A stretch of 64,000 nt of DNA from Nocardiopsis metallicus (GCF_014201115.1 NZ_JACHDO010000001.1:7130001-7194000), one strand, 5' to 3'. Positions 48,126-56,519 are shown, counted from the stretch's first letter. Program-made: numbers and translations. The notes: a model not told the origin generated them from the letters alone.

Positions 48126-49574
48126 GTGACTGAGACTCCTATTCGTACCCGCTTCGCCCCGTCCCCCACGGGCATGTTCCATGTCGGTGGCGCACGTTCG
48201 GCCCTCTTCAACTGGGCGCTGGCCCAGCAGCAGCCCGAGGGCCGCATGGTGCTGCGCATCGAGGACACCGACGCCGCCCGCAACCGCCCCGAGTGGACCG
48301 ACGGCATCATCCGCGCGATGTCGTGGATCGGCATCGACGAGAACGACCCGCACTTCGAGGGTCCCTACTTCCAGTCGGCCTACGTCGACAAGCACCGCGA
48401 GACCGCGCAGGAGCTGTACCGCTCCGGCCGCGCCTACTACTGCGACTGCACCCGTGAGCAGGTGCAGGAGCGCCGCGCCAACCAGTACCTGGGCTACGAC
48501 GGCTTCTGCCGGGAACGCGGCCTGGAGCCGGGCCCGGGCCGGGCGCTGCGCTTCCGGGTGCCCGAGGGCGGCCCCACGGTCGTGCGCGACCAGATCCGCG
48601 GCGACGTGGAGTTCGACCACGCCTCCATCGAGGACTTCGTGATCGCCCGCGCCGACGGTTCGCCGCTGTTCGTGCTCGCCAACGTGCTCGACGACGTCGA
48701 GATGCGGATCACGCACGTCATCCGCGGCGAGGAGCACCTGTCCAACACCCCCAAGCAGCAGTTGCTGTGGGAGGCGCTGGACCTGACCCCGCCGGTGTGG
48801 GCGCACCTGCCCGTCATCGTCAACGAGCAGCGCAAGAAGCTGTCCAAGCGCCGCGACAAGGTCGCCCTGGAGTCCTACCAGGAGGAGGGCTACCTCGCCG
48901 AGGCGATGATCAACTACCTGATGCTGCTGGGCTGGGCGCCGGGCGACGACCGCGAGATCATGCCGTGGTCGGAGATGATGCCGCTGTTCCGCGTCCAGGA
49001 CGTCAACAGCTCCAGCGCGTTCTTCGACGAGAAGAAGCTGCGCGCCTTCAACGGCGAGTACATCCGTGAGCTGAGCGTCGAGGACTTCATCGAGCGCTGC
49101 CAGCCGTGGCTCACCGGCGAGGGCACCCCCTGGGACGCCGCCGACTACGACGCCGAGGCGTTCGCCGCGGTCGCCCCGCTCGCGCAGAGCCGTGTGGCGG
49201 TGCTCAGCGAGATCGTCCCCAACGTGGACTTCCTCTTCCTGAAGGAGCCCGCGGAGGACGAGAAGAGCTGGAGGAAGGCGATGAAGCCGGGCGTCGGCAA
49301 GGAGATGGTGGAGGCCGCCCTCGCACGCTTCGCCGACCCCGAGCTCGACTGGACGGCTGACGCCCTCAAGGCCGCCACCGAGGAAACCGGGGCCACGCTC
49401 GGGCTGAAGCTGGGCAAGGCCCAGGCGCCGGTGCGGGTGGCCGTCACCGGGCGGACCGTCGGGTTGCCGCTGTTCGAGTCCCTGGAGCTGCTGGGCCGCG
49501 AGCGCGTCCAGGCGCGTCTGGAGGCCGCTCTGGAGCGCCTGCGCGCTGAGGAGAAGGCCGCCGACCAAGGCTGA
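48126..49574 (+). CDS. gltX: glutamyl-tRNA synthetase
   Basis: A 482-residue class I aminoacyl-tRNA synthetase. It shows the HIGH-type motif FAPSPTGMFHVGGARSALFN near residues 8-27, and the KMSKS-type motif KKLSKRRDK near residues 237-245. The C-terminal anticodon-binding helical domain spans about 330-480. With GatCAB in the same window, this enzyme is expected to be non-discriminating and to charge both tRNA-Glu and tRNA-Gln with Glu. Genes for tRNA-Gln and tRNA-Glu follow directly. Confidence 0.97.
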   Translation: MTETPIRTRFAPSPTGMFHVGGARSALFNWALAQQQPEGRMVLRIEDTDAARNRPEWTDGIIRAMSWIGIDENDPHFEGPYFQSAYVDKHRETAQELYRSGRAYYCDCTREQVQERRANQYLGYDGFCRERGLEPGPGRALRFRVPEGGPTVVRDQIRGDVEFDHASIEDFVIARADGSPLFVLANVLDDVEMRITHVIRGEEHLSNTPKQQLLWEALDLTPPVWAHLPVIVNEQRKKLSKRRDKVALESYQEEGYLAEAMINYLMLLGWAPGDDREIMPWSEMMPLFRVQDVNSSSAFFDEKKLRAFNGEYIRELSVEDFIERCQPWLTGEGTPWDAADYDAEAFAAVAPLAQSRVAVLSEIVPNVDFLFLKEPAEDEKSWRKAMKPGVGKEMVEAALARFADPELDWTADALKAATEETGATLGLKLGKAQAPVRVAVTGRTVGLPLFESLELLGRERVQARLEAALERLRAEEKAADQG

Positions 49575-49742
49575 CCAGTGCGTCGGTCACGGCGCTGATG
49601 CGTGCCTGATCTGTACGGGGTGGCCGGGGCCACAGCCCGGTCGCCCCGATTCTGGTTCGCGAGTACTCAGAATGTCCGCTAGAGTTAAACACGTCGCCGA
49701 GGGGGACAGGGCAGCGAAAGCGGCCAAGTCCTCCAAGAGCAC

Positions 49743-49814
49743 TGGCCTATGGTGTAATCGGCAGCACGACTGATTCTGGTTCAGTTAGTCTAGGTTCGAG
49801 TCCTGGTAGGCCAG
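49743..49814 (+). tRNA. tRNA-Gln (anticodon CTG)
   Basis: Cloverleaf: acceptor stem TGGCCTA / TAGGCCA, D arm, anticodon stem ACTGA / TCAGT with loop TTCTGGT (anticodon CTG, reads CAG), T arm CTAGG-TTCGAGT-CCTGG, discriminator G. CCA is not encoded. A -10-like TAGAGT lies about 60 nt upstream. Confidence 0.95.
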
Positions 49815-49860
49815 CGCATGATCGCGTAGCGATCAGCACGGATCTTCGGATCCACAGTGC

Positions 49861-49936
49861 GCCCCCGTCGTCTAGTGGCCTAGGACGCCGCCCTCTCAAG
49901 GCGGTAACGGCGGTTCGAATCCGCTCGGGGGTACCA
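49861..49936 (+). tRNA. tRNA-Glu (anticodon CTC), copy 1
   Basis: Acceptor stem GCCCCCG / CGGGGGT, anticodon stem CCGCC / GGCGG with loop CTCTCAA (anticodon CTC, reads GAG), T loop TTCGAAT, discriminator A, and CCA encoded at 49934-49936. Confidence 0.97.
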
Positions 49937-49944
49937 CAGGAGAA

Positions 49945-49970
49945 CGCTTCCACTTCGTGGAGGCTTTCTC
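49945..49970 (+). terminator. terminator after first tRNA-Glu
   Basis: GCTTCCAC / GTGGAGGC stem with loop TTC and a T-rich tail (TTTCTCTC). Confidence 0.7.
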
Positions 49971-50060
49971 TCTGGCTGGCGCTTGTCGCCAGTGTCCGGT
50001 TCGAGTGGGTATCGTGGGTTCACGTTCCTCTCGGCCATCAGTCTCCAGGGACTGGTTGAG

Positions 50061-50136
50061 GCCCCCGTCGTCTAGTGGCCTAGGACGCCGCCCTCTCAAG
50101 GCGGTAACGGCGGTTCGAATCCGCTCGGGGGTACCA
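50061..50136 (+). tRNA. tRNA-Glu (anticodon CTC), copy 2
   Basis: Identical over 76 nt to copy 1, including encoded CCA at 50134-50136. It lies 124 nt downstream of copy 1. Confidence 0.97.
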
Positions 50137-50139
50137 GCG

Positions 50140-50171
50140 AGAAGGCTCCATCCACACGGATGGAGCCTTCT
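50140..50171 (+). terminator. terminator after second tRNA-Glu
   Basis: Perfect 14-bp stem AGAAGGCTCCATCC / GGATGGAGCCTTCT with loop ACAC. Confidence 0.88.
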
Positions 50172-50305
50172 GCCGTGTGTGGTGAGGGTGCTTCCAACGG
50201 GGGTGCTCACGGGCGGCCCCTCCGCTTCGGCAACCGCGCTCGCTTCTCCCCGGGAAGCGCTCCGGGCTCCAGCTCCGCACCCTGCCCCCGAACCCCCATA
50301 CCCCC

Positions 50306-50365
50306 GATGATCTTGCTACCAGTAGCAAGTTCGGCGCCGAACTTGCTACTGGTAGCAAGATCATC
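50306..50365. repeat. exact 60-bp palindrome without spacer
   Basis: The two 30-nt halves (50306-50335 and 50336-50365) are exact reverse complements, meeting at GGC|GCC. Each half contains ATCTTGCTACCAGTAGCAAG, itself an inverted repeat (CTTGCTAC / GTAGCAAG), so the element is a palindrome nested in a palindrome. A degenerate relative lies at 7421-7490. It occupies the 460-nt gap between the tRNA terminator and the tetR-family gene; I see nothing else in that gap. Confidence 0.95.
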
Positions 50366-50631
50366 TTCAAACCCAGGACCGAAACTGGGCCCCGGCCACC
50401 CTCGCGCCGTAGTTCCGTCGCCGGGCGTGACCGGTCGTGACACGGCCAAGCGCTGGACACAGGGCCGGGGAAACCGGGGTCCTCACCGCCGCTGTTCGCA
50501 TTCGGGCATGCCGAAGCGGGCGGAAACGAAGCATCCCCCTAATCGAGAAGAACACGCCGAGCAGGGGCAGCGCCATCTCAGGCGTGGTGGCCTGTGGACA
50601 AGTGTCTGCCTGGGGGCGACCCGTTGTGAGG

Positions 50632-51327
50632 TCAGGTGATGTGGGCCGCGAGGCGGTCCAGTTCTTCCTGGGGGCCGCCGGCCGCGGTCAGCATGGCTAT
50701 CAGCTGGTCGAGCAGCCAGTCGGCGAGTTCCTCGCGGGACATGCCCCGGTCACGGAGCCAGAACATCACAGCGGTCTCGACCGCTGACACCCAGCAGTGC
50801 AGGCTCAGCAGCAGTTTGGGCGAAGGGCTCCCGACGCCGGTGCGTTGGAGGATCAGGGCGCGCACGCCCTCGCGGACGCGGTCGATCTCGGCCTCGGTCT
50901 CCTCGGTGGAGATCACCGAGCCGCCGTTGAGCAGGGCGGCATAGGAAGGGGCGTAGGAATCCGCGAAGTCGATGAAGGTGCGTAGGGCCACCCGCAGCTG
51001 TTCCAGGGGCGGCAGGTCCTCGGGCGGGGCCAGGCGGGACATGAGTTCCGCCATGGCCTGCTCCAGAGCCGCCTTGCGCAGCTCCGCCATATTGGGGAAG
51101 TAGCGGTAGACCAGGGCCCGGGAGACGTCGGCCTCCTCGGCGATCTCCTCCGGAGTGACATCACCGGGAGGGCGCCGCGCGAACACGCGCAGCGCCGTCC
51201 GGATCAGATCATCCCTGCGTTCGTGGGGCGCCATGCGGCGTGGCCGCCGCCTGGTCTCCGGCCGGTCGGCCGGGACCGCCGAGCCCGTCACCCGCGCCTG
51301 GTGACGGTCGGCCCTGCTGGACACCAC
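50632..51327 (-). CDS. TetR-family transcriptional regulator
   Basis: A 231-residue repressor-type protein. The N-terminal helix-turn-helix region reads LIRTALRVFARRPPGDVTPE then EIAEEADVSRALVYRYFPNM (about 41-80); the C-terminal ligand/dimer domain spans about 90-225. The first 30 residues are unusual Arg-rich sequence. The start could be GTG 51327 (GGGAGG 11 nt upstream) or ATG 51234 (no Shine-Dalgarno). It lies 98 nt after the four-gene minus-strand operon and probably regulates it. A palindromic site is present at the operon promoter (56370-56390). Confidence 0.85.
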   Translation of the reverse strand: MVSSRADRHQARVTGSAVPADRPETRRRPRRMAPHERRDDLIRTALRVFARRPPGDVTPEEIAEEADVSRALVYRYFPNMAELRKAALEQAMAELMSRLAPPEDLPPLEQLRVALRTFIDFADSYAPSYAALLNGGSVISTEETEAEIDRVREGVRALILQRTGVGSPSPKLLLSLHCWVSAVETAVMFWLRDRGMSREELADWLLDQLIAMLTAAGGPQEELDRLAAHIT

Positions 51328-51425
51328 CGCTGTCGAAACCTCCCGGGGCCGCTCGCCCTGACTTCTCGCCCTGCAACTCTCTGCTTCTGAAACTACCGCC
51401 CCCGGGTCCCGCTATCGCGCTCCGC

Positions 51426-52565
51426 TCACAGGTCCAGTACGAGGCGCTCGTCCTCTTCGGCTCGGGAGACGCACAGGGCGAACTCCGCGCCGCGCGGCGA
51501 ACCACCGGTGGGCCGGTCCCGGTTATCGGGCTCCCCGGACAGCAGCCCCACCCGGCAGGTGCCGCAGAAGCCCTGCCGGCACGAGTAAGCGGTCTCCGGG
51601 CGCACCCGGCGCACCACGTCCAGCGCCGACTCGTCCTCCGGAACGGTGAGCACCGGTCCGGAACGGCCCAACTGCACCTCGAACCTGCGGCCGTCCACGA
51701 TCGGCGGCGGGGAGAAACGCTCGGAGAAGAAGGGGTTCTCCGCGGGCACCCGCGTCCGGAGCGCGTTGATCAGCGGGGCCGGGCCGCACACGTACACGGC
51801 GGTCTCGGGGGTGAGATCAGCCAGAAGCTCCTCGACGTCCGGGGGCCCGTACTCGTCGTCAGGGCGCACGAACACGCCCTCGCCCCCAACTCCGGGTAGC
51901 TCGCCCCGGAACGGCATACTCTTCCGGTCCCGGCCCGTGTAGACGAATGTGAACTCCCGGTCCGCGGCGTGCGCGGCCCGGACCATCGGCAGGATCGGGG
52001 TGATCCCGATGCCGCCCGCCACGAACAGGTACCTCTGGGCCCGGGCGAAGGGGAAGGCGTTGCGCGGTCCGCGGAGCCCGATGACGTCCCCTTCGGCGAG
52101 CTCGTGGACCAGCCCCGAACCCACACCGCCCTCGATCCGACGGACCGCGATCCGGTAGCCGGAGCGGTCCGCCGGGTCGCCGCAGAGCGAGTACTGGCGC
52201 ACCACGCCGCCGCTCAGCACCACGTCCACGTGGTGGCCCGGCTGCCAGTACGGCAGCACGACGCCCGGATGGGCGGGCAGCAGGGTCATAGCCGCGACGT
52301 CCGGTGCGGGCCGCTCCACCCGAGCCACCCGCACCGGCAGGTCCCCGGCCGGTGCGGGAGGCGGGTGGCCGGGCCGCCACCGCGAGGTGAGCGGCTCGAT
52401 CCGCGCCGCGAGTTTCCCCAGGCCCAGCATGAACCGGTCCGGGCGCCGCTGACGGCCGTACAGGGAGACCGGCGGGCGCGGGTTCGCGTAGAACCCGGCG
52501 CTGTGCTTGACCTCCCGGGGGCGCTCGCTCCGGCCGGGGCCGTCCTGATCGGGTTCGCCGGTCAC
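51426..52565 (-). CDS. flavin/2Fe-2S oxidoreductase (ferredoxin-reductase type)
   Basis: A 379-residue electron-transfer protein: an FAD-binding barrel (about 74-170; RQYSLCGDP), an NAD(P)H-binding domain (about 180-290; FVAGGIGITPILPMVRAA, VYVCGPAPLI) and a C-terminal plant-type 2Fe-2S ferredoxin domain (about 300-379; CRQGFCGTC with a later Cys in FALCVS). This order matches phthalate-dioxygenase-reductase-like proteins. It likely passes electrons from NAD(P)H to the di-iron-like protein encoded just upstream. GTG 52565 overlaps that gene's stop (GTGA), so the pair is coupled. Confidence 0.9.
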   Translation of the reverse strand: MTGEPDQDGPGRSERPREVKHSAGFYANPRPPVSLYGRQRRPDRFMLGLGKLAARIEPLTSRWRPGHPPPAPAGDLPVRVARVERPAPDVAAMTLLPAHPGVVLPYWQPGHHVDVVLSGGVVRQYSLCGDPADRSGYRIAVRRIEGGVGSGLVHELAEGDVIGLRGPRNAFPFARAQRYLFVAGGIGITPILPMVRAAHAADREFTFVYTGRDRKSMPFRGELPGVGGEGVFVRPDDEYGPPDVEELLADLTPETAVYVCGPAPLINALRTRVPAENPFFSERFSPPPIVDGRRFEVQLGRSGPVLTVPEDESALDVVRRVRPETAYSCRQGFCGTCRVGLLSGEPDNRDRPTGGSPRGAEFALCVSRAEEDERLVLDL

Positions 52566-53566
52566 CGCGAGGCCTCCTGCTGCTTCGCTTCCCGCTGCGC
52601 GGCCTGCTGCTTCAGGGCCTTCTCCGCTTCCTTCCTCGCCGCCTCCTGCTCGGCGGCGTCGGCAGCCCGGGCGGCGGGGGAGACCGCCAGGTAGGCGACG
52701 GCCTGGCTGGTGGAGCCGTGGTGCGAGGGGTGGTACCTGCGGCGCAGGTACTCGGGGACGGCCCGCGCCAGGCGGCCCAGGTGCGGGATGAGCCCGCGCT
52801 TACCGTCCCGCAGCGCCCAGGAAGCCTTGGGCCGGCGGCCCTCGATCCTCCCCTTCAGGTAGGGGTCGTTGGCGATCAGGAACCGCACCCCGCGCACCCA
52901 CAGCGCGGCCAGCGCGAAAGCGGCCACGCCCATCGCCAGAGCACGGCGCGGGTAGCCGCCGTCCAGGTGCGTGTAAAGGTCGTAGGCGACCGCGCGGTGC
53001 TCGACCTCCTCGGCGCCGTGCCAGCGCAGCAGGTCCAGCATCGTCGGGTCGGTGCCGGCCTCGTCCAGCTTCTTCGCGTCCAGCACCCACTGGCCCAGAA
53101 CGGCCGTGTAGTGCTCGATCCCGGCGATCACCGCGAGCCGGGTGCGCAGCCAGGCGAACTCGCGGGCCCCGGAGAGGTCGCGGTCGCCGAGCACGACCCG
53201 GAACATCCAGGCGATCTGCTCAACGTAGGGCCGCGGGTCCAGGCCGTGTGCGTCCATGTGGTCGAGTACGCCCGCGTGCGCCTCGGCGTGCACGGCCTCC
53301 TGCCCGATGAAGCCGAGCACCTGCTCGCGCAGCTCGTCGTCGGTGATGTGCGGGACGGCCTGCTTGAAGACCTCCACGAACCACCGCTCACCCTCGGGCA
53401 GCAGCAGGTGCAGCACGTTGATGACGTGGGTGGCGAAGGGCTCGTTCGGGATCCAGTGCAGGTCCAGATTGCTCCAGTCGAACTGCACGTCACGCGCGTG
53501 CAGGACGAGGCGGTCGGGTTCGTCCACGCCGGGACGGGCGGGGAGGAGGGAGTGGTCGCTGCTCAT
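52562..53566 (-). CDS. PF10118-type metal-dependent hydrolase, probable di-iron protein
   Basis: A 334-residue protein of the actinobacterial predicted metal-dependent hydrolase family. Repeated Glu and His on helices (GERWFVEVF, FIGQEAVHAEAHAG, AGIEHYTAV, HGAEEVEHRAVAYDLYTHLD) form a ferritin-like di-iron pattern. A hydrophobic segment (about 215-240) and an Ala/Lys/Glu/Gln coiled-coil tail (about 305-334) follow. The enzyme may be an oxygenase rather than a hydrolase; the reductase coupled downstream supports that. Start ATG 53566. It is 80 nt after the EphD-type gene in the same operon. Confidence 0.8.
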   Translation of the reverse strand: MSSDHSLLPARPGVDEPDRLVLHARDVQFDWSNLDLHWIPNEPFATHVINVLHLLLPEGERWFVEVFKQAVPHITDDELREQVLGFIGQEAVHAEAHAGVLDHMDAHGLDPRPYVEQIAWMFRVVLGDRDLSGAREFAWLRTRLAVIAGIEHYTAVLGQWVLDAKKLDEAGTDPTMLDLLRWHGAEEVEHRAVAYDLYTHLDGGYPRRALAMGVAAFALAALWVRGVRFLIANDPYLKGRIEGRRPKASWALRDGKRGLIPHLGRLARAVPEYLRRRYHPSHHGSTSQAVAYLAVSPAARAADAAEQEAARKEAEKALKQQAAQREAKQQEASR

Positions 53567-53646
53567 GGTCAGCCTCCTGGTCGGGAGCGAGGGTGTAGCG
53601 GGGCGTCAGGAAGAAAAAGGGGGGAGCGGGTCGGCACGGGCCCGGC

Positions 53647-55485
53647 TCAGATCGGCGGGGCCACCCGGGCGTAGCCGCGGATCGCCGCCGGGGACAGCCG
53701 GGACAGGGCCAGCCCGATGTGCGCCTCGCTGGTGACCGGGACGATCTCCGGTCCGGACTCGATGGCGTTCGCGATCCGCCGGGCCGCCTTCTCCGGGGTG
53801 TAGCCGCGCAGCCGGTAGAGCCGGTTGAGCTTGCCCTTGGTGCCCGAGACCTCGCCCATCCCGGAGAGGCGGGCGTTCGAGATGATCCCGGTGTTGATCA
53901 GGCCCGGGCAGACGGCGGTGACGCTCACGCCCTTCCCGGCCAGTTCTCCGCGGAGGGAGCGGCTGAGCCCGAGCACCGCGGCCTTGGTGGCCGAGTAGGC
54001 GCCGTACAACCGCGAGGGCAGGTAGGACGCGGCCGAGGCGGTGTTGACGATCCGGCCGCCGCCCCCGCTCTCCACCATCATCGGGGCGAAGGCGCGGACA
54101 CCGTTGATCACGCCCCACAGGTTGATGTCGATGACCCGTTCCAGGTCTTCGGTGCTGGCCTCCAGGAAGGGCCCGGCCACGCCGATCCCGGCGTTGTTCA
54201 CGACCAGGTCCGGCACCCCGTACTCGTCGCGCACCGTCGCGGCGAGCTTGTCCATGGCGGCGGAGTCGGTGACGTCCACCCGCTGTGCGCTGGAGCCGGG
54301 CGTGATCATGGAGCAGAGCTCGGCGGTGCGCTCGGCAGCGGGCGCGTTGACGTCCACCGCGACGATCCGGGCGCCGCGTTCGGCCAGCTCGAAGGCGAGG
54401 CAGCGGCCGATCCCGCTGCCAGCGCCGGTGATCACGGCGACCTGTCCGGCGAAGGCGCCGCCGTGGCGGCGGGCCTGCTGCGCCGTGAGGTTGCGGACCG
54501 GGCGCGGCGCCCCGGACTCGATCTCCTCGACGAACGCGCGCACGCGCCGCGCGACCGGCGCGGGGTGGGAGCGGACCGACCAGTGGCCGCCCTTGAAGCG
54601 GTGGAAGCGGAAGTCCTCGACCCAGCGCGCGGCGTTGGACTGCACCTGCTCGACCATGAACGCGTCGTGCGTGGGCGCCAGGACCTGGACCGGCACGCTG
54701 GTGCGGCGCTCGGTGGGCCGGGTGAAGCGGCGGAACATGTTGGCGCGGTACAGCTCCAGCCCGTTGAGGTAGTCGCGGGTGGCGCGCTTGGCGGGGACCC
54801 GGGGGCCGCCGCCGACGCGCTCCAGCCCGGCCAGGGCGGCGCCGCCGATCCCGCTGAGCCAGGTGGCCTCGGGCAGTCCGGGCGTGCTGAAGAAACCGAT
54901 GTAGCTGGAGCGCACGGCTTGGCGCAGCACGTTGCGGACGCCGTCGGGGGCCTGCCGGAGCCAGTGGCCGGCGTGGTCGAGGTCGGGGCCCGAGATCGAG
55001 GTGAAGGACGCGAACCGGTGGGCGTGCTCGGCCTCGGTGACGGCATGCCAGGTCTGGATGGACCCCCAGTCGTGGGCGACCAGGTGTACGGGCCGGTCGG
55101 GGCTGACGGCGTCGGCGACGGTGCGCAGGTCGTCGGCGAGCTGGTCCATCAGGTACCCGGAGCGGTCGTCGGGGGCGGTGGAGCGTCCGGCGCCCCGGAC
55201 GTCGTAGCTGACCACGCGGTAGTCCGCGGCCAGGTCGGCGACGAGGGACTCCCAGACGGCGGCGTTGTCCGGGTAGCCGTGGACGAGCAGAAGAGTGGGA
55301 CCAGTGGGGGGTACTGCGCCGTCGGTGTCCGTTGAGGGTGGTGGAGGGAGACGGGTGGGGGGTACTGCGCCGTCGGCGTCCGTTGAGGGTGGTGGAGGGA
55401 GACGGGTGGGCCCGGTGGAGTAGACGGCCAGGCGTTGGCCGTCGGTGGCGGTGACGTAGCGGTGCGGTCGGGTGCTCGTGCTCAT
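53647..55485 (-). CDS. EphD-type alpha/beta-hydrolase plus short-chain dehydrogenase fusion
   Basis: A 612-residue two-domain protein. The N-terminal epoxide-hydrolase-like fold (about 1-330) has oxyanion motif VHGYPDN (68-74) and nucleophile Asp139 in HDWG. The C-terminal SDR domain (about 345-600) has the Rossmann motif TGAGSGIG and catalytic Tyr and Lys in YSATK near residue 495. The same fusion occurs as EphD in mycobacteria, linked there to modification of mycolic acids. Odd: residues 28-61 are two tandem 17-residue units (RLPPPPSTDADGAVPPT, second copy with Thr for Ala) placed just before the first core strand. The start overlaps the upstream M24 stop (ATGA). Confidence 0.88.
   Translation of the reverse strand: MSTSTRPHRYVTATDGQRLAVYSTGPTRLPPPPSTDADGAVPPTRLPPPPSTDTDGAVPPTGPTLLLVHGYPDNAAVWESLVADLAADYRVVSYDVRGAGRSTAPDDRSGYLMDQLADDLRTVADAVSPDRPVHLVAHDWGSIQTWHAVTEAEHAHRFASFTSISGPDLDHAGHWLRQAPDGVRNVLRQAVRSSYIGFFSTPGLPEATWLSGIGGAALAGLERVGGGPRVPAKRATRDYLNGLELYRANMFRRFTRPTERRTSVPVQVLAPTHDAFMVEQVQSNAARWVEDFRFHRFKGGHWSVRSHPAPVARRVRAFVEEIESGAPRPVRNLTAQQARRHGGAFAGQVAVITGAGSGIGRCLAFELAERGARIVAVDVNAPAAERTAELCSMITPGSSAQRVDVTDSAAMDKLAATVRDEYGVPDLVVNNAGIGVAGPFLEASTEDLERVIDINLWGVINGVRAFAPMMVESGGGGRIVNTASAASYLPSRLYGAYSATKAAVLGLSRSLRGELAGKGVSVTAVCPGLINTGIISNARLSGMGEVSGTKGKLNRLYRLRGYTPEKAARRIANAIESGPEIVPVTSEAHIGLALSRLSPAAIRGYARVAPPI
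55303..55404 (-). repeat. two in-frame tandem 51-bp repeats within the EphD-type gene
   Basis: Two 51-bp units differing by one base encode the doubled Pro-rich insert (residues 28-61). The outer unit with flank (55365-55411) matches the intergenic sequence at 17926-17972 at 43 of 47 bases. Confidence 0.9.
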
Positions 55486-56357
55486 ACGGTCGCGGTCTCC
55501 TCGCTGGTGCCGATGCCGCTCAGGGCCCGCTGACTCCAACGGGTCACGTGGGGGAGGTCGTCGTCGAGCCAGTAGGCGTCGCCGGAGGTGACGACGAGGA
55601 TCTCCTCGAACTTGACCCCCATGTCGCGGAAGCCGATGTGGGGTTCCACCGCCCACATGCCGGGGGTGGCGGGGTGCGCGGAGATGTCGCCGTCCGCCCA
55701 CAGCGGGGAGCGGTGGTGCATGCGCTCGACGACGAGGTCGCCGAACAGGGTCTGCAGGGAGCGGATGCCAAAGCCCGCGACTGTTCGCTTGGGCAACCGG
55801 GACTCGACCTTGCTGACCTGGTGGGCGATGACACGGCCGGGATAGACCTGGTGCCGGTTGTCGTAGCCCTGTTCGCGGATGAGGGCGTCGACGGCGCGGT
55901 AGACGTCCTGGAGCGTGTTGCCCTCGCGGACCTTCTCGACGATCAGGCGCCGGTGCTCGCGCAGGTCGTCCATCAGCCGGTCGTGCAGGGGGTTCTCGCC
56001 GAGGTAGCCGGAGTAGCCGATGTCGGCGACGTAGCCGTCCCGGACCGGGGCGCAGTCGAGGATGAAGGGCATGCCCTCCTCCAGCCTGCGCCTGGTCGGG
56101 AAGAACTGCAGGGGCACCCGGAAGTTACGGAAGGCGGTGCGGTCGCCGAACCAGGCGAAGGGGGTGTGGAACCAGTCCTGTACTCCGCGGCTCTCCAGGT
56201 GTTCGCGGATGCGCCGGGCGGCCTCGCGTTCGGTCACACCGGGTTCGAGAGTGGCCGCCACGTCGCTGGCGGCCTGGTAGGCGAGCTGCTGGAGCTCACG
56301 GAAGGCGTCGAGTTCGGCCTGGGAGGCTGTGTCCCCGGTCACGTTCTTGTGAGACAT
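55482..56357 (-). CDS. M24-family metallopeptidase (aminopeptidase P/creatinase-like)
   Basis: A 291-residue pita-bread-fold hydrolase. Metal-ligand candidates are Asp in FILDCAPVRDGYVADIGY (about 100-115), His in the VIAHQVSKVE region (about 175), and Glu in WAVEPHI and GVKFEEILVV (about 240-258). It lacks the N-terminal domain of aminopeptidase P, so it is a short M24 protein whose substrate may not be a peptide. It is the first gene of the minus-strand operon and overlaps the EphD-type gene. ATG 56357 lies close to the operator-like palindrome. Confidence 0.85.
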   Translation of the reverse strand: MSHKNVTGDTASQAELDAFRELQQLAYQAASDVAATLEPGVTEREAARRIREHLESRGVQDWFHTPFAWFGDRTAFRNFRVPLQFFPTRRRLEEGMPFILDCAPVRDGYVADIGYSGYLGENPLHDRLMDDLREHRRLIVEKVREGNTLQDVYRAVDALIREQGYDNRHQVYPGRVIAHQVSKVESRLPKRTVAGFGIRSLQTLFGDLVVERMHHRSPLWADGDISAHPATPGMWAVEPHIGFRDMGVKFEEILVVTSGDAYWLDDDLPHVTRWSQRALSGIGTSEETATV

Positions 56358-56369
56358 TCCGTCATGTTA

Positions 56370-56390
56370 GACAAAGTGTCAATAAGTGTC
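56370..56390. promoter_or_regulatory. operator-like repeats before the M24/EphD operon
   Basis: GACA-AAG-TGTC (56370-56380) plus a second AAGTGTC 10 bp away (56384-56390), just upstream of ATG 56357 and in the promoter zone. A good candidate site for the TetR protein encoded at the operon end. Confidence 0.4.
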
Positions 56391-56445
56391 CACGGGCGGG
56401 GGTGGGTTTTCGGGGCCCCTCGGATACGTCGGCGCACATGCGAAA

Positions 56446-56470
56446 GGCGGTGCCCTGGGTGGGCACCGCC
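56446..56470 (-). terminator. terminator after ndgR
   Basis: Perfect 10-bp stem GGCGGTGCCC / GGGCACCGCC with a 5-nt loop. Confidence 0.85.
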
Positions 56471-56519
56471 GTCGACTTCGGGGATGGTGGCAGGTCCGGC
56501 GAGGCCGGGCCGGTGCAGG

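Noticed and set aside
49861..50136. Duplicated tRNA-Glu as a sign of phage or island attachment sites
   Set aside because: Both copies are full length with proper terminators, only 124 nt apart, and no integrase or foreign genes lie between or beside them. Simple tRNA duplication is enough.
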